Shown here: positions 25,262 to 34,947 of the stretch, one piece after another | Layout: each line of letters opens with the position of its first letter | Numbering within the stretch: the stretch's first letter is position 1 | NCBI RefSeq assembly: GCF_000428765.1 | Contig: NZ_AUAO01000002.1 | Coordinates: 248,001 to 312,000, forward strand | Reading direction: 5' to 3' | DNA length: 64,000 nt | DNA from: Brevundimonas aveniformis DSM 17977 | GTDB lineage: Bacteria > Pseudomonadota > Alphaproteobacteria > Caulobacterales > Caulobacteraceae | Notes under the pieces: generated by a model | Told to the model about the DNA's origin: nothing | The model's database searches: none | The model's input: only the letters and a program-made list of their open reading frames with translations | Translations under genes and position numbers: made by a program

Positions 25262-26542
25262 ATGGATCCCATCTCCGCGCGCCTCCTGGCCCGTCATCCG
25301 CAGAAGATCGACCTGTCGCTGGACCGCATTCAGCGTTTGCTCGCGGCTGTCGGCAACCCTCAGGACCAGTTGCCCCCGGTCGTCCATGTCGCCGGAACCA
25401 ATGGCAAGGGCTCGACCGTCGCCTTCCTGCGCGCCATGGCCGAAGCCGACGGGCGGGTTGTCAGTGTATATACATCGCCACATCTGGTTCGTTTCAACGA
25501 GCGCATCCGTCTGGCCGGCCGTCTGATCGAAGATATTGAATTTGAACGGATATTGGATCAGCTGGACGTGGTTGATGCTGACGTCCGGGCGACCGTTTTC
25601 GAAATGACAACCGCCGCTGCCTTCCTGGCCATGGCGGCGGTGCCGGCGGATCTGGCCATTGTCGAGGTCGGGCTCGGCGGCGTGCTGGACGCCACGAACG
25701 TCATCGACCACCCGCGCCTGTCGGTCATTACGCCGGTCGATCTGGACCATGCTGAGTTCCTCGGAACGGACCTGACCGGCATCGCCCGCGAGAAGGCGGG
25801 AATTCTCAAGCCTGGGCGACCGGCGGTCATTGCTCGCCAGCAGGCTCTCGCGCTGGAGGCCATCGAGACGCGGGCGGGTGAGCTGGGTGCGCCCTTGTCG
25901 GTCCTGGGCCGGGACTTCGACGCCTGGGCGGAACGAGGCCGCCTGACCTGGCAGGGCGAGGATCGGTTGCTGGATCTGCCGCTTCCGGCCCTGGTCGGTC
26001 CCCACCAGATCGACAATGCCGGACTGGCCGTCGCGGCCGCGCTGCAGATCGGCTTGTCGGTCGAAGCGATCGGCGAGGGCCTGCGGACCGCGCGTTGGCC
26101 GGCTCGCATGCAACCGCTCACAGCGGGGCCGTACGCCGACGAGGCGCGCATAGCTGGGGCAGAACTCTGGCTGGACGGTGGACACAATCCCCACGCGGCG
26201 CGTGCGCTGGCGGATGCGCTGACCCAGCTTGACCTCAAGGCTCCGCGACCGCTGGCGCTGATTGCCGGAATGTTGGCCAACAAGGATGCGAGGGGCTTCT
26301 TCGAGGCCTTCAGCTTGTTCGGCGCGCCGGTCTTCACCGTGCCGTTCGAAGGGGCGTGCCGCCCGCCTGAAGACCTCGCCGAGGCCGCGCGACAGGCGGG
26401 CCTCCGCGCCCAGGCTATGCCGGATGTGACGACAGCCCTTCGCGCGGCCCTGAGCGAAGGTGCCGGGCGGGTGTTGATCTGTGGGTCGCTCTACCTGGCC
26501 GGCGAGGTGCTGGGAGCGTCTCCCGACACCTGGCCGACCTAG
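25262..26542 (+). CDS. folC: Folylpolyglutamate synthase / dihydrofolate synthase
   Basis: 426 residues. It adds glutamate to dihydropteroate or folates with ATP. The P-loop is VAGTNGKGSTVAFL (near residue 45). ERIRL, TPVDLDHAEFLG and WLDGGHNPHAARAL are Mur-ligase-family signatures of FolC. It ends the trp-accD-folC operon and is convergent with ctpA, 35 nt away. Confidence 0.94.
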   Translation: MDPISARLLARHPQKIDLSLDRIQRLLAAVGNPQDQLPPVVHVAGTNGKGSTVAFLRAMAEADGRVVSVYTSPHLVRFNERIRLAGRLIEDIEFERILDQLDVVDADVRATVFEMTTAAAFLAMAAVPADLAIVEVGLGGVLDATNVIDHPRLSVITPVDLDHAEFLGTDLTGIAREKAGILKPGRPAVIARQQALALEAIETRAGELGAPLSVLGRDFDAWAERGRLTWQGEDRLLDLPLPALVGPHQIDNAGLAVAAALQIGLSVEAIGEGLRTARWPARMQPLTAGPYADEARIAGAELWLDGGHNPHAARALADALTQLDLKAPRPLALIAGMLANKDARGFFEAFSLFGAPVFTVPFEGACRPPEDLAEAARQAGLRAQAMPDVTTALRAALSEGAGRVLICGSLYLAGEVLGASPDTWPT

Positions 26543-26577
26543 TCGCCCGAGGGAACCTCGGCGTCGGCGGCTGCGAC

Positions 26578-27888
26578 CTAGAGCGGGCGACGCTCCAGCA
26601 GGTCGAGGTCGCCGCCCACCCGCAGCAGGTCCAGGGCGCGCTGGAGCTGATAGTCGCCATCGGTCGGGAAATCTTCCGGCGGGGCCTCGTTGGGCGAGTG
26701 CGGCCCACGACGCTCTGAGCCCACCGAGGCGTCCAGAGCGTTGGTATAGGCCGCTTCCGAATAGATGAAGGACGAGCGGGCCACGATTTCCGCCTCGCGC
26801 CGGCTGCGCGCCACTTCCAGATCCGGGGCGATGCCGATGCGTTGGATCGACTGACCGGACGGAGTGAAATAGCGCGCCGTCGTCAGGGACAGTGCCCCGT
26901 CCTGGCCGTTGCGCAGCGGCATGACTGTCTGGACCGAGCCCTTGCCGAAGCTGGTCAGGCCCACCAGCGTCGCGCGCTGGTGGTCCCGCAGGGCACCCGC
27001 AACGATCTCCGAGGCCGAAGCCGAGCCGTAGTTGATGAGGACCGCCACCGGCAGACCGCCGGTCAGGTCACCCGCCGTGGCGCTGTAGCGATGAATGTCG
27101 TTGGGCCGCCGCCCGCGCTGGCTGACGATTTCGCCGCGTTCCAGGAAGGCGTCCGACACCGCCACCGCCGCATCCAGCAATCCTCCGCCGTTGTTGCGCA
27201 GATCCAGCACGATGCCGCGCAGATGAGGGTTTTCGCCGCGCAGTTCGGCAATCGCCTCGCCTAGTTCGCGCCCGGTGTTGGCGTTGAAGGTCGAAATGCG
27301 GATGTAGCCGAAGTCGCCTTCCAGGCGCGAGGTCACCGAGAAGGTGCGGATCACTTCACGCACGATGGTGATTTCACGCGGTTCTTCGCCATCGCGCAAG
27401 AAGGTCACGACGACCGATTCTCCGGCCGGGCCGCGCAGCTGTTCGGAGACTTCGGCCACCGACAGACCCGCCGCCGATTGACCGTTGATGGCGGTGATCA
27501 CATCCCCCGCCTCGACGCCGGATCGCTGGGCGGGGCCTCCATCCATGGGCGTGATCACGCGCACCAGGCCGTTCTCTGAGGTGATCTCCAGCCCGACACC
27601 GGAATAGGCCCCGGTGCTCCGCTCGTTGAGGCGCTCCAGGTCTTCGGCATTGAGATAGTTGGAATGTGGATCGAGCGACTGAAGCATGCCGTCGAGGGCG
27701 GCTTCGATCAGCTTCTTCGGATCGGTTTCGACGACATAGGCGCGCTCGACCACACTGACGACGTCGCCGAACAGCTCGAGCATCCGATATGTCTCGGCGG
27801 CCTGGGCTCCCACGCGGGTCTGGCTGACAGCGGCGGCGCTTGCGCCGATGGCCAGGACCGAGACGCCGATCAACGCGAACTTGCGCAT
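26578..27888 (-). CDS. ctpA: Carboxyl-terminal processing protease (S41)
   Basis: 436 residues. An N-terminal export signal/anchor (1-24) is followed by a PDZ domain (about 85-170, YSGVGLEITSENGLV, GVEAGDVITAINGQ) and the S41 domain with the serine in NYGSASASEIVAGAL and the lysine in SFGKGSVQTVMPL. Acts in the periplasm on protein tails or lipoproteins. ATG 27888 was chosen (signal peptide; AAAGGC upstream) over the longer 5' options. It lies 84 nt downstream of the EnvC-like gene, a pairing that recurs in proteobacteria. Confidence 0.93.
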   Translation of the reverse strand: MRKFALIGVSVLAIGASAAAVSQTRVGAQAAETYRMLELFGDVVSVVERAYVVETDPKKLIEAALDGMLQSLDPHSNYLNAEDLERLNERSTGAYSGVGLEITSENGLVRVITPMDGGPAQRSGVEAGDVITAINGQSAAGLSVAEVSEQLRGPAGESVVVTFLRDGEEPREITIVREVIRTFSVTSRLEGDFGYIRISTFNANTGRELGEAIAELRGENPHLRGIVLDLRNNGGGLLDAAVAVSDAFLERGEIVSQRGRRPNDIHRYSATAGDLTGGLPVAVLINYGSASASEIVAGALRDHQRATLVGLTSFGKGSVQTVMPLRNGQDGALSLTTARYFTPSGQSIQRIGIAPDLEVARSRREAEIVARSSFIYSEAAYTNALDASVGSERRGPHSPNEAPPEDFPTDGDYQLQRALDLLRVGGDLDLLERRPL

Positions 27889-27972
27889 GTAATTGCCTTT
27901 GGGACTCATGGGGAGGTTGTCAGTCGGGGAAGTGAAACGATGCTTAGGCGACAAATCTGTGGCGATACTAAA

Positions 27973-29073
27973 TCAGGCCCCGCCACGCGCGTCGAGCCAT
28001 GGAGCGGGGTCAACCGGTCGATCATCGCGTCGCAGCTCCAAATAGAGCTCGGGGGCCTCGCCTGCCGGGAGCCGGCCGACCGGTTCACCGGCCGAAATCC
28101 GTGATCCGATCTGAACAGAGGCGCGGCCCATTCCGGCCAGAACCAGCCGCCAGCCCGGACCGAGCCGTAGGACGATAACCTCGCTCCATCCTTCCAGAGG
28201 GCCCGCATATTCGACCACGCCGTCAGCCGGGGCCCGGATCAGCCCCTGGTCTGTACCTGCAAAGGTCAGGCCGCGGGCACCGCCGCCGAACTCGGACACC
28301 AGAGGCCCGTCGATAGGGCGCAAGAGCCGCTCACGTCCGCCGGGCAGGGGGCTGGCCCTGACGGCTTCGCGCTCCGCCGGCGTCAGCTCGCGCAGCAGCC
28401 CCCCCAGATCATTGACGCGGCGTCCAGCGGCCAGAGCTTCGGCCTCGGCGGTTGCGGCATCCGCGAGCAGCAGCGTTTCCAGCGCCCGCTTCTCGGCAAT
28501 CAGACGGTCGATGTCAGCCCGTCGATCAGCCAGCGAGCTTTCTGCGGTCAACAGATCGCCGGCGGCGATGACGGCATCTCGTCGCAGGCGAGCCAGCTGT
28601 TCCTGATCGGCGGCGAGCCTGCGGGCGCGGGCCTCAAGCGTCGGCGTGACCGAGCGCATCAGGATCTGGGCACGAATGGCGTCGTTGGCGCGCTCGGGCG
28701 ACACCAGCAGGGCCGGTGGTGGATTGCGGCCATAGAGCTGGAGCGCCGCGAGAAGTCGCGTCTGGCGACTACGTTCACGGCCGAGACGAACGCGCAGGGC
28801 GGTTTCGCGATCATTGATGTCGGCCAGTCGCGCGCGTTGAGCCGAAATCGTAGCGACATCGCCGCTCTCCTCATGGCCGAGCCGACGTAGCTCCACTCGC
28901 AAGCGTTCGATCTCCAGCGAGATGGCGTTGGCATCAGCCCGCAAGCGCCGGGCGCGTGCCGTTTCGTCCTGGTACCGGGCCTGGGCGCGCGCCAGCTCGT
29001 CGCTGGTTCGCTGACCCACGGCAGGGCCGGCAAAGGCGGCGGCAATCACACAGGTGAGGACAAGGCGCTTCAT
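27973..29073 (-). CDS. EnvC-like murein hydrolase activator, degenerate LytM domain
   Basis: 366 residues. Signal peptide (1-20), then two long coiled-coil stretches (about 22-110 and 140-225, rich in Arg, Glu, Leu and Ala), then a C-terminal LytM fold (about 250-366). The zinc ligands are gone: the usual HxxxD is TFAGTDQG, the HxH is YLELR. As in E. coli EnvC, the domain should activate amidases rather than cut peptidoglycan. It may match LdpF of Caulobacter (inference). Its ATG overlaps the rlmH stop by 1 nt. Confidence 0.87.
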   Translation of the reverse strand: MKRLVLTCVIAAAFAGPAVGQRTSDELARAQARYQDETARARRLRADANAISLEIERLRVELRRLGHEESGDVATISAQRARLADINDRETALRVRLGRERSRQTRLLAALQLYGRNPPPALLVSPERANDAIRAQILMRSVTPTLEARARRLAADQEQLARLRRDAVIAAGDLLTAESSLADRRADIDRLIAEKRALETLLLADAATAEAEALAAGRRVNDLGGLLRELTPAEREAVRASPLPGGRERLLRPIDGPLVSEFGGGARGLTFAGTDQGLIRAPADGVVEYAGPLEGWSEVIVLRLGPGWRLVLAGMGRASVQIGSRISAGEPVGRLPAGEAPELYLELRRDDRPVDPAPWLDARGGA

Positions 29074-29540
29074 CAGTCGCGATGATAGGGTGATCCGCCC
29101 AGAATGGTCACGGCCCGATAGATCTGTTCGGCCAGCATGGCGCGGACCAGAGCATGAGGCCAGGTTTGGGGGCCGAAGGCGAGGGTTTCATTGGCTTTCT
29201 GGACAAAGCCGGGGTCCAGGCCGTCGGCTCCTCCGATGACGAAGACCAGATGCCGCTCGCCGCGGTCCCGCAGGGTGGCGACCTTGTCGGCCAGTTGCCG
29301 CGAACTATGGGCCTTGCCGCGTTCGTCGCAGGCGATGATCCACGCCCCGTCTGCAATAGCGGCGGACAGGGCCTCGGCCTCGGCGGGCTTGCCGCTCTTG
29401 CGGGCCTCGACCTCGATCAGGTCAACGGGGGTCAGGCCGAGCGCCCGCCCTCCCAGATTGGCGCGCCGAACATAGTCGGCCACCAGTTCGGTTTCCGGTG
29501 AGCGCGACAATCGCCCGATGGCGGCGATGCTGACGCGCAT
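29073..29540 (-). CDS. rlmH: 23S rRNA pseudouridine-1915 N3-methyltransferase
   Basis: 155 residues, the exact usual length of this small SPOUT methyltransferase. It methylates pseudouridine 1915 in assembled 70S ribosomes. The knot motif VFVIGGADGLDP and the C-terminal WPHALVRAMLAEQIYRA helix are clear. ATG 29540 gives the standard MRVSIAAIGR start. 7 nt after rsfS. Confidence 0.95.
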   Translation of the reverse strand: MRVSIAAIGRLSRSPETELVADYVRRANLGGRALGLTPVDLIEVEARKSGKPAEAEALSAAIADGAWIIACDERGKAHSSRQLADKVATLRDRGERHLVFVIGGADGLDPGFVQKANETLAFGPQTWPHALVRAMLAEQIYRAVTILGGSPYHRD

Positions 29541-29547
29541 GGAAGGA

Positions 29548-29982
29548 TCAGCCTGCCGCGCCCGCGCGGTGGCCGGCGTCGACCGCCCAGATCTTCTCGA
29601 TGTTGTAGAAGGCACGAACCTCGGGCCGGAACAGGTGGATGATCAGGTCACCTGCGTCGATGAGAACCCAGTCGCAATGCGGCAGCCCCTCGACGCGCGC
29701 ACGGCCTTCGCCGGCGTCCTTAAGCGCCCGCAACAGGTGGTCAGCAATAGCCCCGACGTGACGATGGCTGCGACCGGAGGCGACGATCATGGTGTCGGCC
29801 ATGGAGCTCTTGCCCTTCAGGTCGATCACGACAATGTCCTCGGCCTTGTCGTCTTCCAGCTTTTTGAGAACGATGTCTTCCAGCGGGCCATCCTCAGATC
29901 GGACGGCGGGGATCGGCTGGGCCTCCCGCGCGGCGTTGGAAACGGCGGGGGCTTGCGCATCTTGCGCGGACGGGGAAGTCAG
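29548..29982 (-). CDS. rsfS: Ribosome silencing factor RsfS
   Basis: The 93 residues from the GTG codon at 29829 are clearly RsfS (KGKSSMADTMIVASGRSHR, CDWVLIDAGDLIIHLFRPEVR), which blocks subunit joining through L14. The family's N-terminal helix (LEDIVLKKLEDDKAEDIV) is present in frame upstream, but there is no ATG, GTG or TTG before it down to the in-frame stop. Two CTG codons have ribosome sites: 29982 (GGAG, 7 nt) giving 144 residues, and 29883 (AGGA, 7 nt) giving 111. The longer form is listed; the start is uncertain. Confidence 0.85.
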   Translation of the reverse strand: MTSPSAQDAQAPAVSNAAREAQPIPAVRSEDGPLEDIVLKKLEDDKAEDIVVIDLKGKSSMADTMIVASGRSHRHVGAIADHLLRALKDAGEGRARVEGLPHCDWVLIDAGDLIIHLFRPEVRAFYNIEKIWAVDAGHRAGAAG

Positions 29983-30641
29983 TGGAGTGCTCCAGAAGGT
30001 CTACTCAAGGGTCGATCCTAGCACGATCAGCCATTGCGGTCATCCCTGCGCGGGCTACACCCCCTTTTCGAAGCGCCAGACCGCCACCGGCATCGGTCAT
30101 TGCGAGGTTTCGGGGTTCTGGACAATGTCGCCTGTTCCGTCAGACGGTCCTGCCCCTGGCCCAGAGAGCGCCTCGGCTCTCTCGTCGTCGTCGGACCAGC
30201 GCGGGTTTCCACGGTGGACGAAAAGGCCGAAATCCACGGCCTTGGATACGGGCGTTCCGGCCCCGCACCGGACGGCTCTGCGGACCGCTGCAGCGCGGCC
30301 TGCCAACTCAACACTGTCAAAAGCCCCAAGGCCGCGCTGAACGTTCAGGGCGACCCGACAGACATCATAGGTGGGGCCATGACGGCGGGGATGACGGCCG
30401 GTCTGCGAGGCTGAAAACCGTATCGAGCTGGGCGAGATTACGCGGTCGAAGGGACACAGGATTGCTCCACTGTGTACGGCTCTTTTTCGTCATCCTCCGG
30501 CGCGCGTAGCGCGACCGGGGGATCCAGGCGGAGCCTTGCCGCCGGCGACCGCCTGTCCGGGCACCCTGGATTCCGCGATCTGCGCCGCCGGGGCGGCTTG
30601 TCGGAGGATGACGAAAGGGGACGGCGCTGCGTTGTGGGTGA
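29983..30641. other. Long spacer between nadD and rsfS, no convincing gene
   Basis: 659 bp with open frames on both strands, but none has a good ribosome site together with a recognisable protein. The longest tidy candidate (30034-30414, +) has Cys- and Arg-rich composition unlike its neighbours. Local hairpins exist (AGAGAGC/GCTCTCT at 30163-30182). The right third is an inverted-repeat element. It may hold an RNA gene or a decayed gene. Confidence 0.5.
30485..30616. repeat. Intergenic element with 15-bp terminal inverted repeats
   Basis: TTTCGTCATCCTCCG (30485-30499) and CGGAGGATGACGAAA (30602-30616) are perfect inverted copies 102 bp apart. Inside are further inverted pieces (GGATCCAGG near 30520, CCCTGGAT near 30560). 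The ends share the TCATCCTC...GAGGATGA theme with the elements near 47288 and 60957. No coding capacity for a transposase. Confidence 0.75.
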
Positions 30642-31301
30642 CTACGGCGTCTGAGGTTGGGCCGCCGCCTTGCGGATCGCGGTGGACGACTGGGGGTTCA
30701 GCGGGGCGGTCAGATAGACCCATGCCGGGGCGTCCATTTCAGCCAGAACGGGTGCGCGCGACGCGGGCACCCGCCGATCGGCAAAGAAGGTCGAGGTGGG
30801 GGCAAAGCGGCTGCCCAGGATCGAGCCGGGCCGGGCGATCACCGCCATCGGCATGAGGCGGGCGATGTCGGTCCAGCCCTTCCAGTGATGGAAGCCCATC
30901 AGATTGTCCGAGCCCATCACCCACACGAAATGCACGCCCGGATAGCGCGCCTTGAGCAGCCGTAGGGTGTCGATGGTCCACTGGGTGTGGATACGCGTCT
31001 CGACGTCCGAGACAATCATGTCCGGTCCCGGGGCCAGGTCGCGCACCCAGGCCATGCGCTGGGCCAGGGTCGCCGTTTCGGCCGCGGACTTGAGCGGATT
31101 TTGCGGCGACACCAGCCAGACCACCTTGTCGAGGCCCAGCCGGATACGGGCCGTCTCGGCCACATGCAGGTGCCCGGAATGCGGGGGATTGAACGAGCCG
31201 CCGAACAGACCGACGCGCATGCCGCGCGACAGGTTCAGGCCGTCGCGGAGCGCGCCATGCGCGACCGCGGGCTTGAACGGTGCGGGACCGGCCTGAAACA
31301 T
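30642..31301 (-). CDS. nadD: Nicotinate-nucleotide adenylyltransferase
   Basis: 219 residues. It makes deamido-NAD from nicotinate mononucleotide and ATP. The nucleotidyltransferase loop GLFGGSFNPPHSGHLH and the C-terminal SSTAIRKA motif (ISSTxIR of the family) are intact. It starts at ATG 31301 with a 28-residue extension before MRVGLFGGSFNPP; an internal start at that Met is possible. Downstream of obgE in the same direction. Confidence 0.92.
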   Translation of the reverse strand: MFQAGPAPFKPAVAHGALRDGLNLSRGMRVGLFGGSFNPPHSGHLHVAETARIRLGLDKVVWLVSPQNPLKSAAETATLAQRMAWVRDLAPGPDMIVSDVETRIHTQWTIDTLRLLKARYPGVHFVWVMGSDNLMGFHHWKGWTDIARLMPMAVIARPGSILGSRFAPTSTFFADRRVPASRAPVLAEMDAPAWVYLTAPLNPQSSTAIRKAAAQPQTP

Positions 31302-31331
31302 CAATGCGACCTTATGCTCGCAAGCGCCCTA

Positions 31332-32405
<1,074 letters not shown>

Positions 32406-32822
32406 TCAGTCATCCATACGGACGCGACCGCGGCTCTTCTTGACGGTGGCTCGCACCGCCTTGCCGACGAGCCGTCGCTCTTTTGAGGCCTTGGTCGGTT
32501 TTGTCGCCTTGCGCGGCTTGGGGCGTTCGTGGGCGCGGTCGACCAGATCCTGCAGCCGTTCGATTGCGTCCTGGCGATTGCGCTCCTGGGTGCGGAACCT
32601 CTGGGCGGTGATGACGATGACGCCGTCCTTGGTCGCGCGCGATCCAGCCAGACGCAGAAGCCGGTCGCGCACCTCCTCGCCAAAAAGCGACGATCCAGCC
32701 GCGTCGAAACGCAACTGGACCGCCGTTTCTACCTTGTTGACGTTCTGACCGCCGGGCCCACCGGCCCGGAAGAAGCGGAACTCAAGCGCCTCTTCCGGAA
32801 TAGCCCGGCGTGGACCGGTCAC
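32406..32822 (-). CDS. arfB: Alternative ribosome-rescue factor ArfB (YaeJ)
   Basis: 138 residues. The GGQ motif (AGGPGGQNVNKVETAVQLRF, residues 20-39) hydrolyses peptidyl-tRNA on stalled ribosomes. The long Lys/Arg-rich C-terminal tail, which inserts in the empty mRNA channel, is present (about 100-138) and marks ArfB rather than RF1/RF2. It begins with GTG inside the stop of the upstream lipoprotein gene (GTGA). Confidence 0.92.
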   Translation of the reverse strand: MTGPRRAIPEEALEFRFFRAGGPGGQNVNKVETAVQLRFDAAGSSLFGEEVRDRLLRLAGSRATKDGVIVITAQRFRTQERNRQDAIERLQDLVDRAHERPKPRKATKPTKASKERRLVGKAVRATVKKSRGRVRMDD

Positions 32823-33526
32823 TGCTGAAGCAGACGTCCCGCGACGTAGCAGGGCTCGACCGAGCAGTTGACCAGAGCGATCCGGGCCGTGAACGGACCG
32901 TCGCGGCCCGGCGTCACGGTGATGATCGGATAGTCATCGGTGGCGGTGTCTTCACCGATCTGGGTCCCGCTGCCGTCCTCCAGGAAGAGGTCGACGTCGG
33001 TACAATCCTGATCGCAGGCCCCTAGGATGACATAGGTTTGGCCACGGCGCAGGGTGCCGAGGTTCCAGCGGTACTCGCCGCCGGCCTGCAGGCCGGTGAT
33101 GACGTCACGCTGGCCGGCCCGACGCGCGTTCGGGGCCATCTCCTGCTGATAGTGGTCAAGATAGCCGCTCAGCTGATCGGCGAAGCCTTCAATGACGTTG
33201 CCGACTTCCTGCATATTCGAGCCACCGCCCGAGCCGGGCGATTGGCCACCGCTTGACCCGTTGCCGCCGTTGTTCGTCGTTGTGCTGTCACCGCCCGAAG
33301 AGCCGCCGCCGGCACCCTCATCCGACGGCTTGGCTCCGTTGCCGACCGTCGTGGCACCGCCGCCGCTGTCGCCGCCGCTGCCGGCGGAGCTGTTGTTGGC
33401 TGTCCGGCTCGAGCCGCTGGTCGTCGACCCGCTCTCGTTGTCGCCTCCGCCACCCAGGCCGCACGCCGCCAGTGCGAAGGCGCTGAGAATGGCCACGCCT
33501 GCGACCATGGTGCTGTTCTTACGCAT
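32819..33526 (-). CDS. Lipoprotein with Gly/Ser/Asn/Thr linker and PPC-like domain
   Basis: 235 residues from ATG 33526. The lipobox is LAAC (about residue 21). Residues 22-105 are a low-complexity Gly/Ser/Thr/Asn tether. The last 105 residues contain GEYRWNLGTLRRGQTYVILGACDQD, DVDLFLEDGSG and YPIITVTPG, the pattern of a pre-peptidase C-terminal-like beta sandwich. No enzyme is attached. GGGAG lies 9 nt before the chosen ATG; ATGs at 33532 and 33535 are also in frame. Function unknown. Confidence 0.75.
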   Translation of the reverse strand: MRKNSTMVAGVAILSAFALAACGLGGGGDNESGSTTSGSSRTANNSSAGSGGDSGGGATTVGNGAKPSDEGAGGGSSGGDSTTTNNGGNGSSGGQSPGSGGGSNMQEVGNVIEGFADQLSGYLDHYQQEMAPNARRAGQRDVITGLQAGGEYRWNLGTLRRGQTYVILGACDQDCTDVDLFLEDGSGTQIGEDTATDDYPIITVTPGRDGPFTARIALVNCSVEPCYVAGRLLQQ

Positions 33527-33603
33527 CGACATCATCTCCCAATCAGATGGATGAACCTTGTTCACTCGGCAGAGTAGACAGGAGATTCGTCGTCTGTCGA
33601 TGC

Positions 33604-34947
33604 TCAATTCCGATAGGCGGGCGGTAGGGGGGTCCGTGTCTGGTAACGGTCCCGCAATTCCAGGGCACGCGAATTGAGCGGCTGGCGCCGGCCCTCAATG
33701 AATATGGCGGTCGGCTGGCTCAGGGGCTCCAGGGGGTCACCTGTCCAGACCACCACATCTGCCGCCGCGCCGGTCCGAATACCGCCGAAACGCGATTCAA
33801 GGCCGAAGATGCGCGCCGGATTGACCGTGATGGCGGCAATGGCGGCCTCATAAGGCAGGCCATGGGCAACGGCATTTCCAGCATTGTAGCGTGTCTCGCG
33901 GGCGCGATGTACCGAGCCCTCATTGCCCTTGATGGCAATGACCACACCCGCTGCATGAAGGCGGGCCGCATTCTCCATCGTGGCACCACGCACCTCGAAT
34001 GACTGGGGCAGGTTGGCCAGCGGATTGATGAGAACCGGCACGCCGGCTGCGGCGATCTCGTCGGCGACGCGCCAACCTTCCTCGGCTCCGTCCAGGATGA
34101 TGTCGAGGCCTTCTTCCTGAGCCAGGCGCAGGACGTTGCGGATGTCTGCGGCACGGTGGACGCTGATGATCAGAGGCATGCGGCCCTGGGCCACAGGAAT
34201 CAGGGCCTCCAGGTCGGCGCGCGACAGCATCAGGTCACGCAGGTTGCCGCGGTCATAGGCCGCCCGGTTCGCAGCATAGAGGCGAACTTCGCGCAGGATC
34301 TCCCGAAACAGGGTGAACTCGGCACCGCGCGCGCCACCGGCGACGCCGGCGCCGGCATCGCCGAACGGGGCCACCATGGCGATGCGAGGCTGGACCAGAA
34401 TGTCGGTTCCTTCGGCCAGATGAATAGCCGCGGCCTGTCCGGCGAACAGGCCGGGTGAATGCAGACCCCCCTCACCGACACCGGCGGTGTCGTCTTCATG
34501 GACGTGGCCACCGCTGGACCCCGGATGCTGGGGCACGACGATAGCGCGGGTGATCCCCCCCAGGCGCGCTACTGGCAGGGTGAAGCTGTCGGGGTCCAGA
34601 CCCCACGACAGGTCGAAGGCCGCGCTGAGCGAATTCGAAGACTGTCGCAGGTCGTTGGTGTCCTGAAGGGCCGAGACTTCAATCCCGCCCAGACCGGAAT
34701 CTACGGCCACAAAGCCGGGCGCAATGACGCCACCGGCGGCGTCGATCACCTCAGCCCCAGCCGGGACGGCCACCGCCGGTCCCACGGCCGCGATGCGACC
34801 GTCACGGATGACCACCGTGCCGCGGTCAATCGTGCCGGTTCCGGTCAGGACACGCCCGTTGGTGATGGCGATCGTCTGGGCCAGGGCCGCCGTGGTGGAC
34901 AGGGCCAGGGTCGCGGCGGCGACAGCCAGGGTCTTGAGCGCACGCAT
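33604..34947 (-). CDS. Amidohydrolase-like exported protein lacking the metal HxH
   Basis: 447 residues with a signal peptide (1-23, ending ALA). The fold is the imidazolonepropionase-like amidohydrolase barrel (ITNGRVLTGTG, VIDAAGGVIAPG, ITVNPARIFGLE, GADVVVW-type C-terminus). The metal-binding HxH after APGF is replaced by VDSGLG, and other ligands appear lost, so it may not be an active metalloenzyme. Its ATG shares one base with the stop of the second amidohydrolase, which keeps HSH. They are likely partners. Confidence 0.83.
   Translation of the reverse strand: MRALKTLAVAAATLALSTTAALAQTIAITNGRVLTGTGTIDRGTVVIRDGRIAAVGPAVAVPAGAEVIDAAGGVIAPGFVAVDSGLGGIEVSALQDTNDLRQSSNSLSAAFDLSWGLDPDSFTLPVARLGGITRAIVVPQHPGSSGGHVHEDDTAGVGEGGLHSPGLFAGQAAAIHLAEGTDILVQPRIAMVAPFGDAGAGVAGGARGAEFTLFREILREVRLYAANRAAYDRGNLRDLMLSRADLEALIPVAQGRMPLIISVHRAADIRNVLRLAQEEGLDIILDGAEEGWRVADEIAAAGVPVLINPLANLPQSFEVRGATMENAARLHAAGVVIAIKGNEGSVHRARETRYNAGNAVAHGLPYEAAIAAITVNPARIFGLESRFGGIRTGAAADVVVWTGDPLEPLSQPTAIFIEGRRQPLNSRALELRDRYQTRTPLPPAYRN

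Noticed and set aside
30034..30414. 126-residue forward ORF in the nadD-rsfS spacer
   Set aside because: Unusual Cys/Arg content, weak ribosome site and no recognisable domain; kept only as part of the unexplained spacer.
29983..30480. 6S RNA, tmRNA or SRP RNA in the spacer
   Set aside because: None of the conserved cores of these RNAs could be recognised by eye; a covariance search would be needed to claim one.
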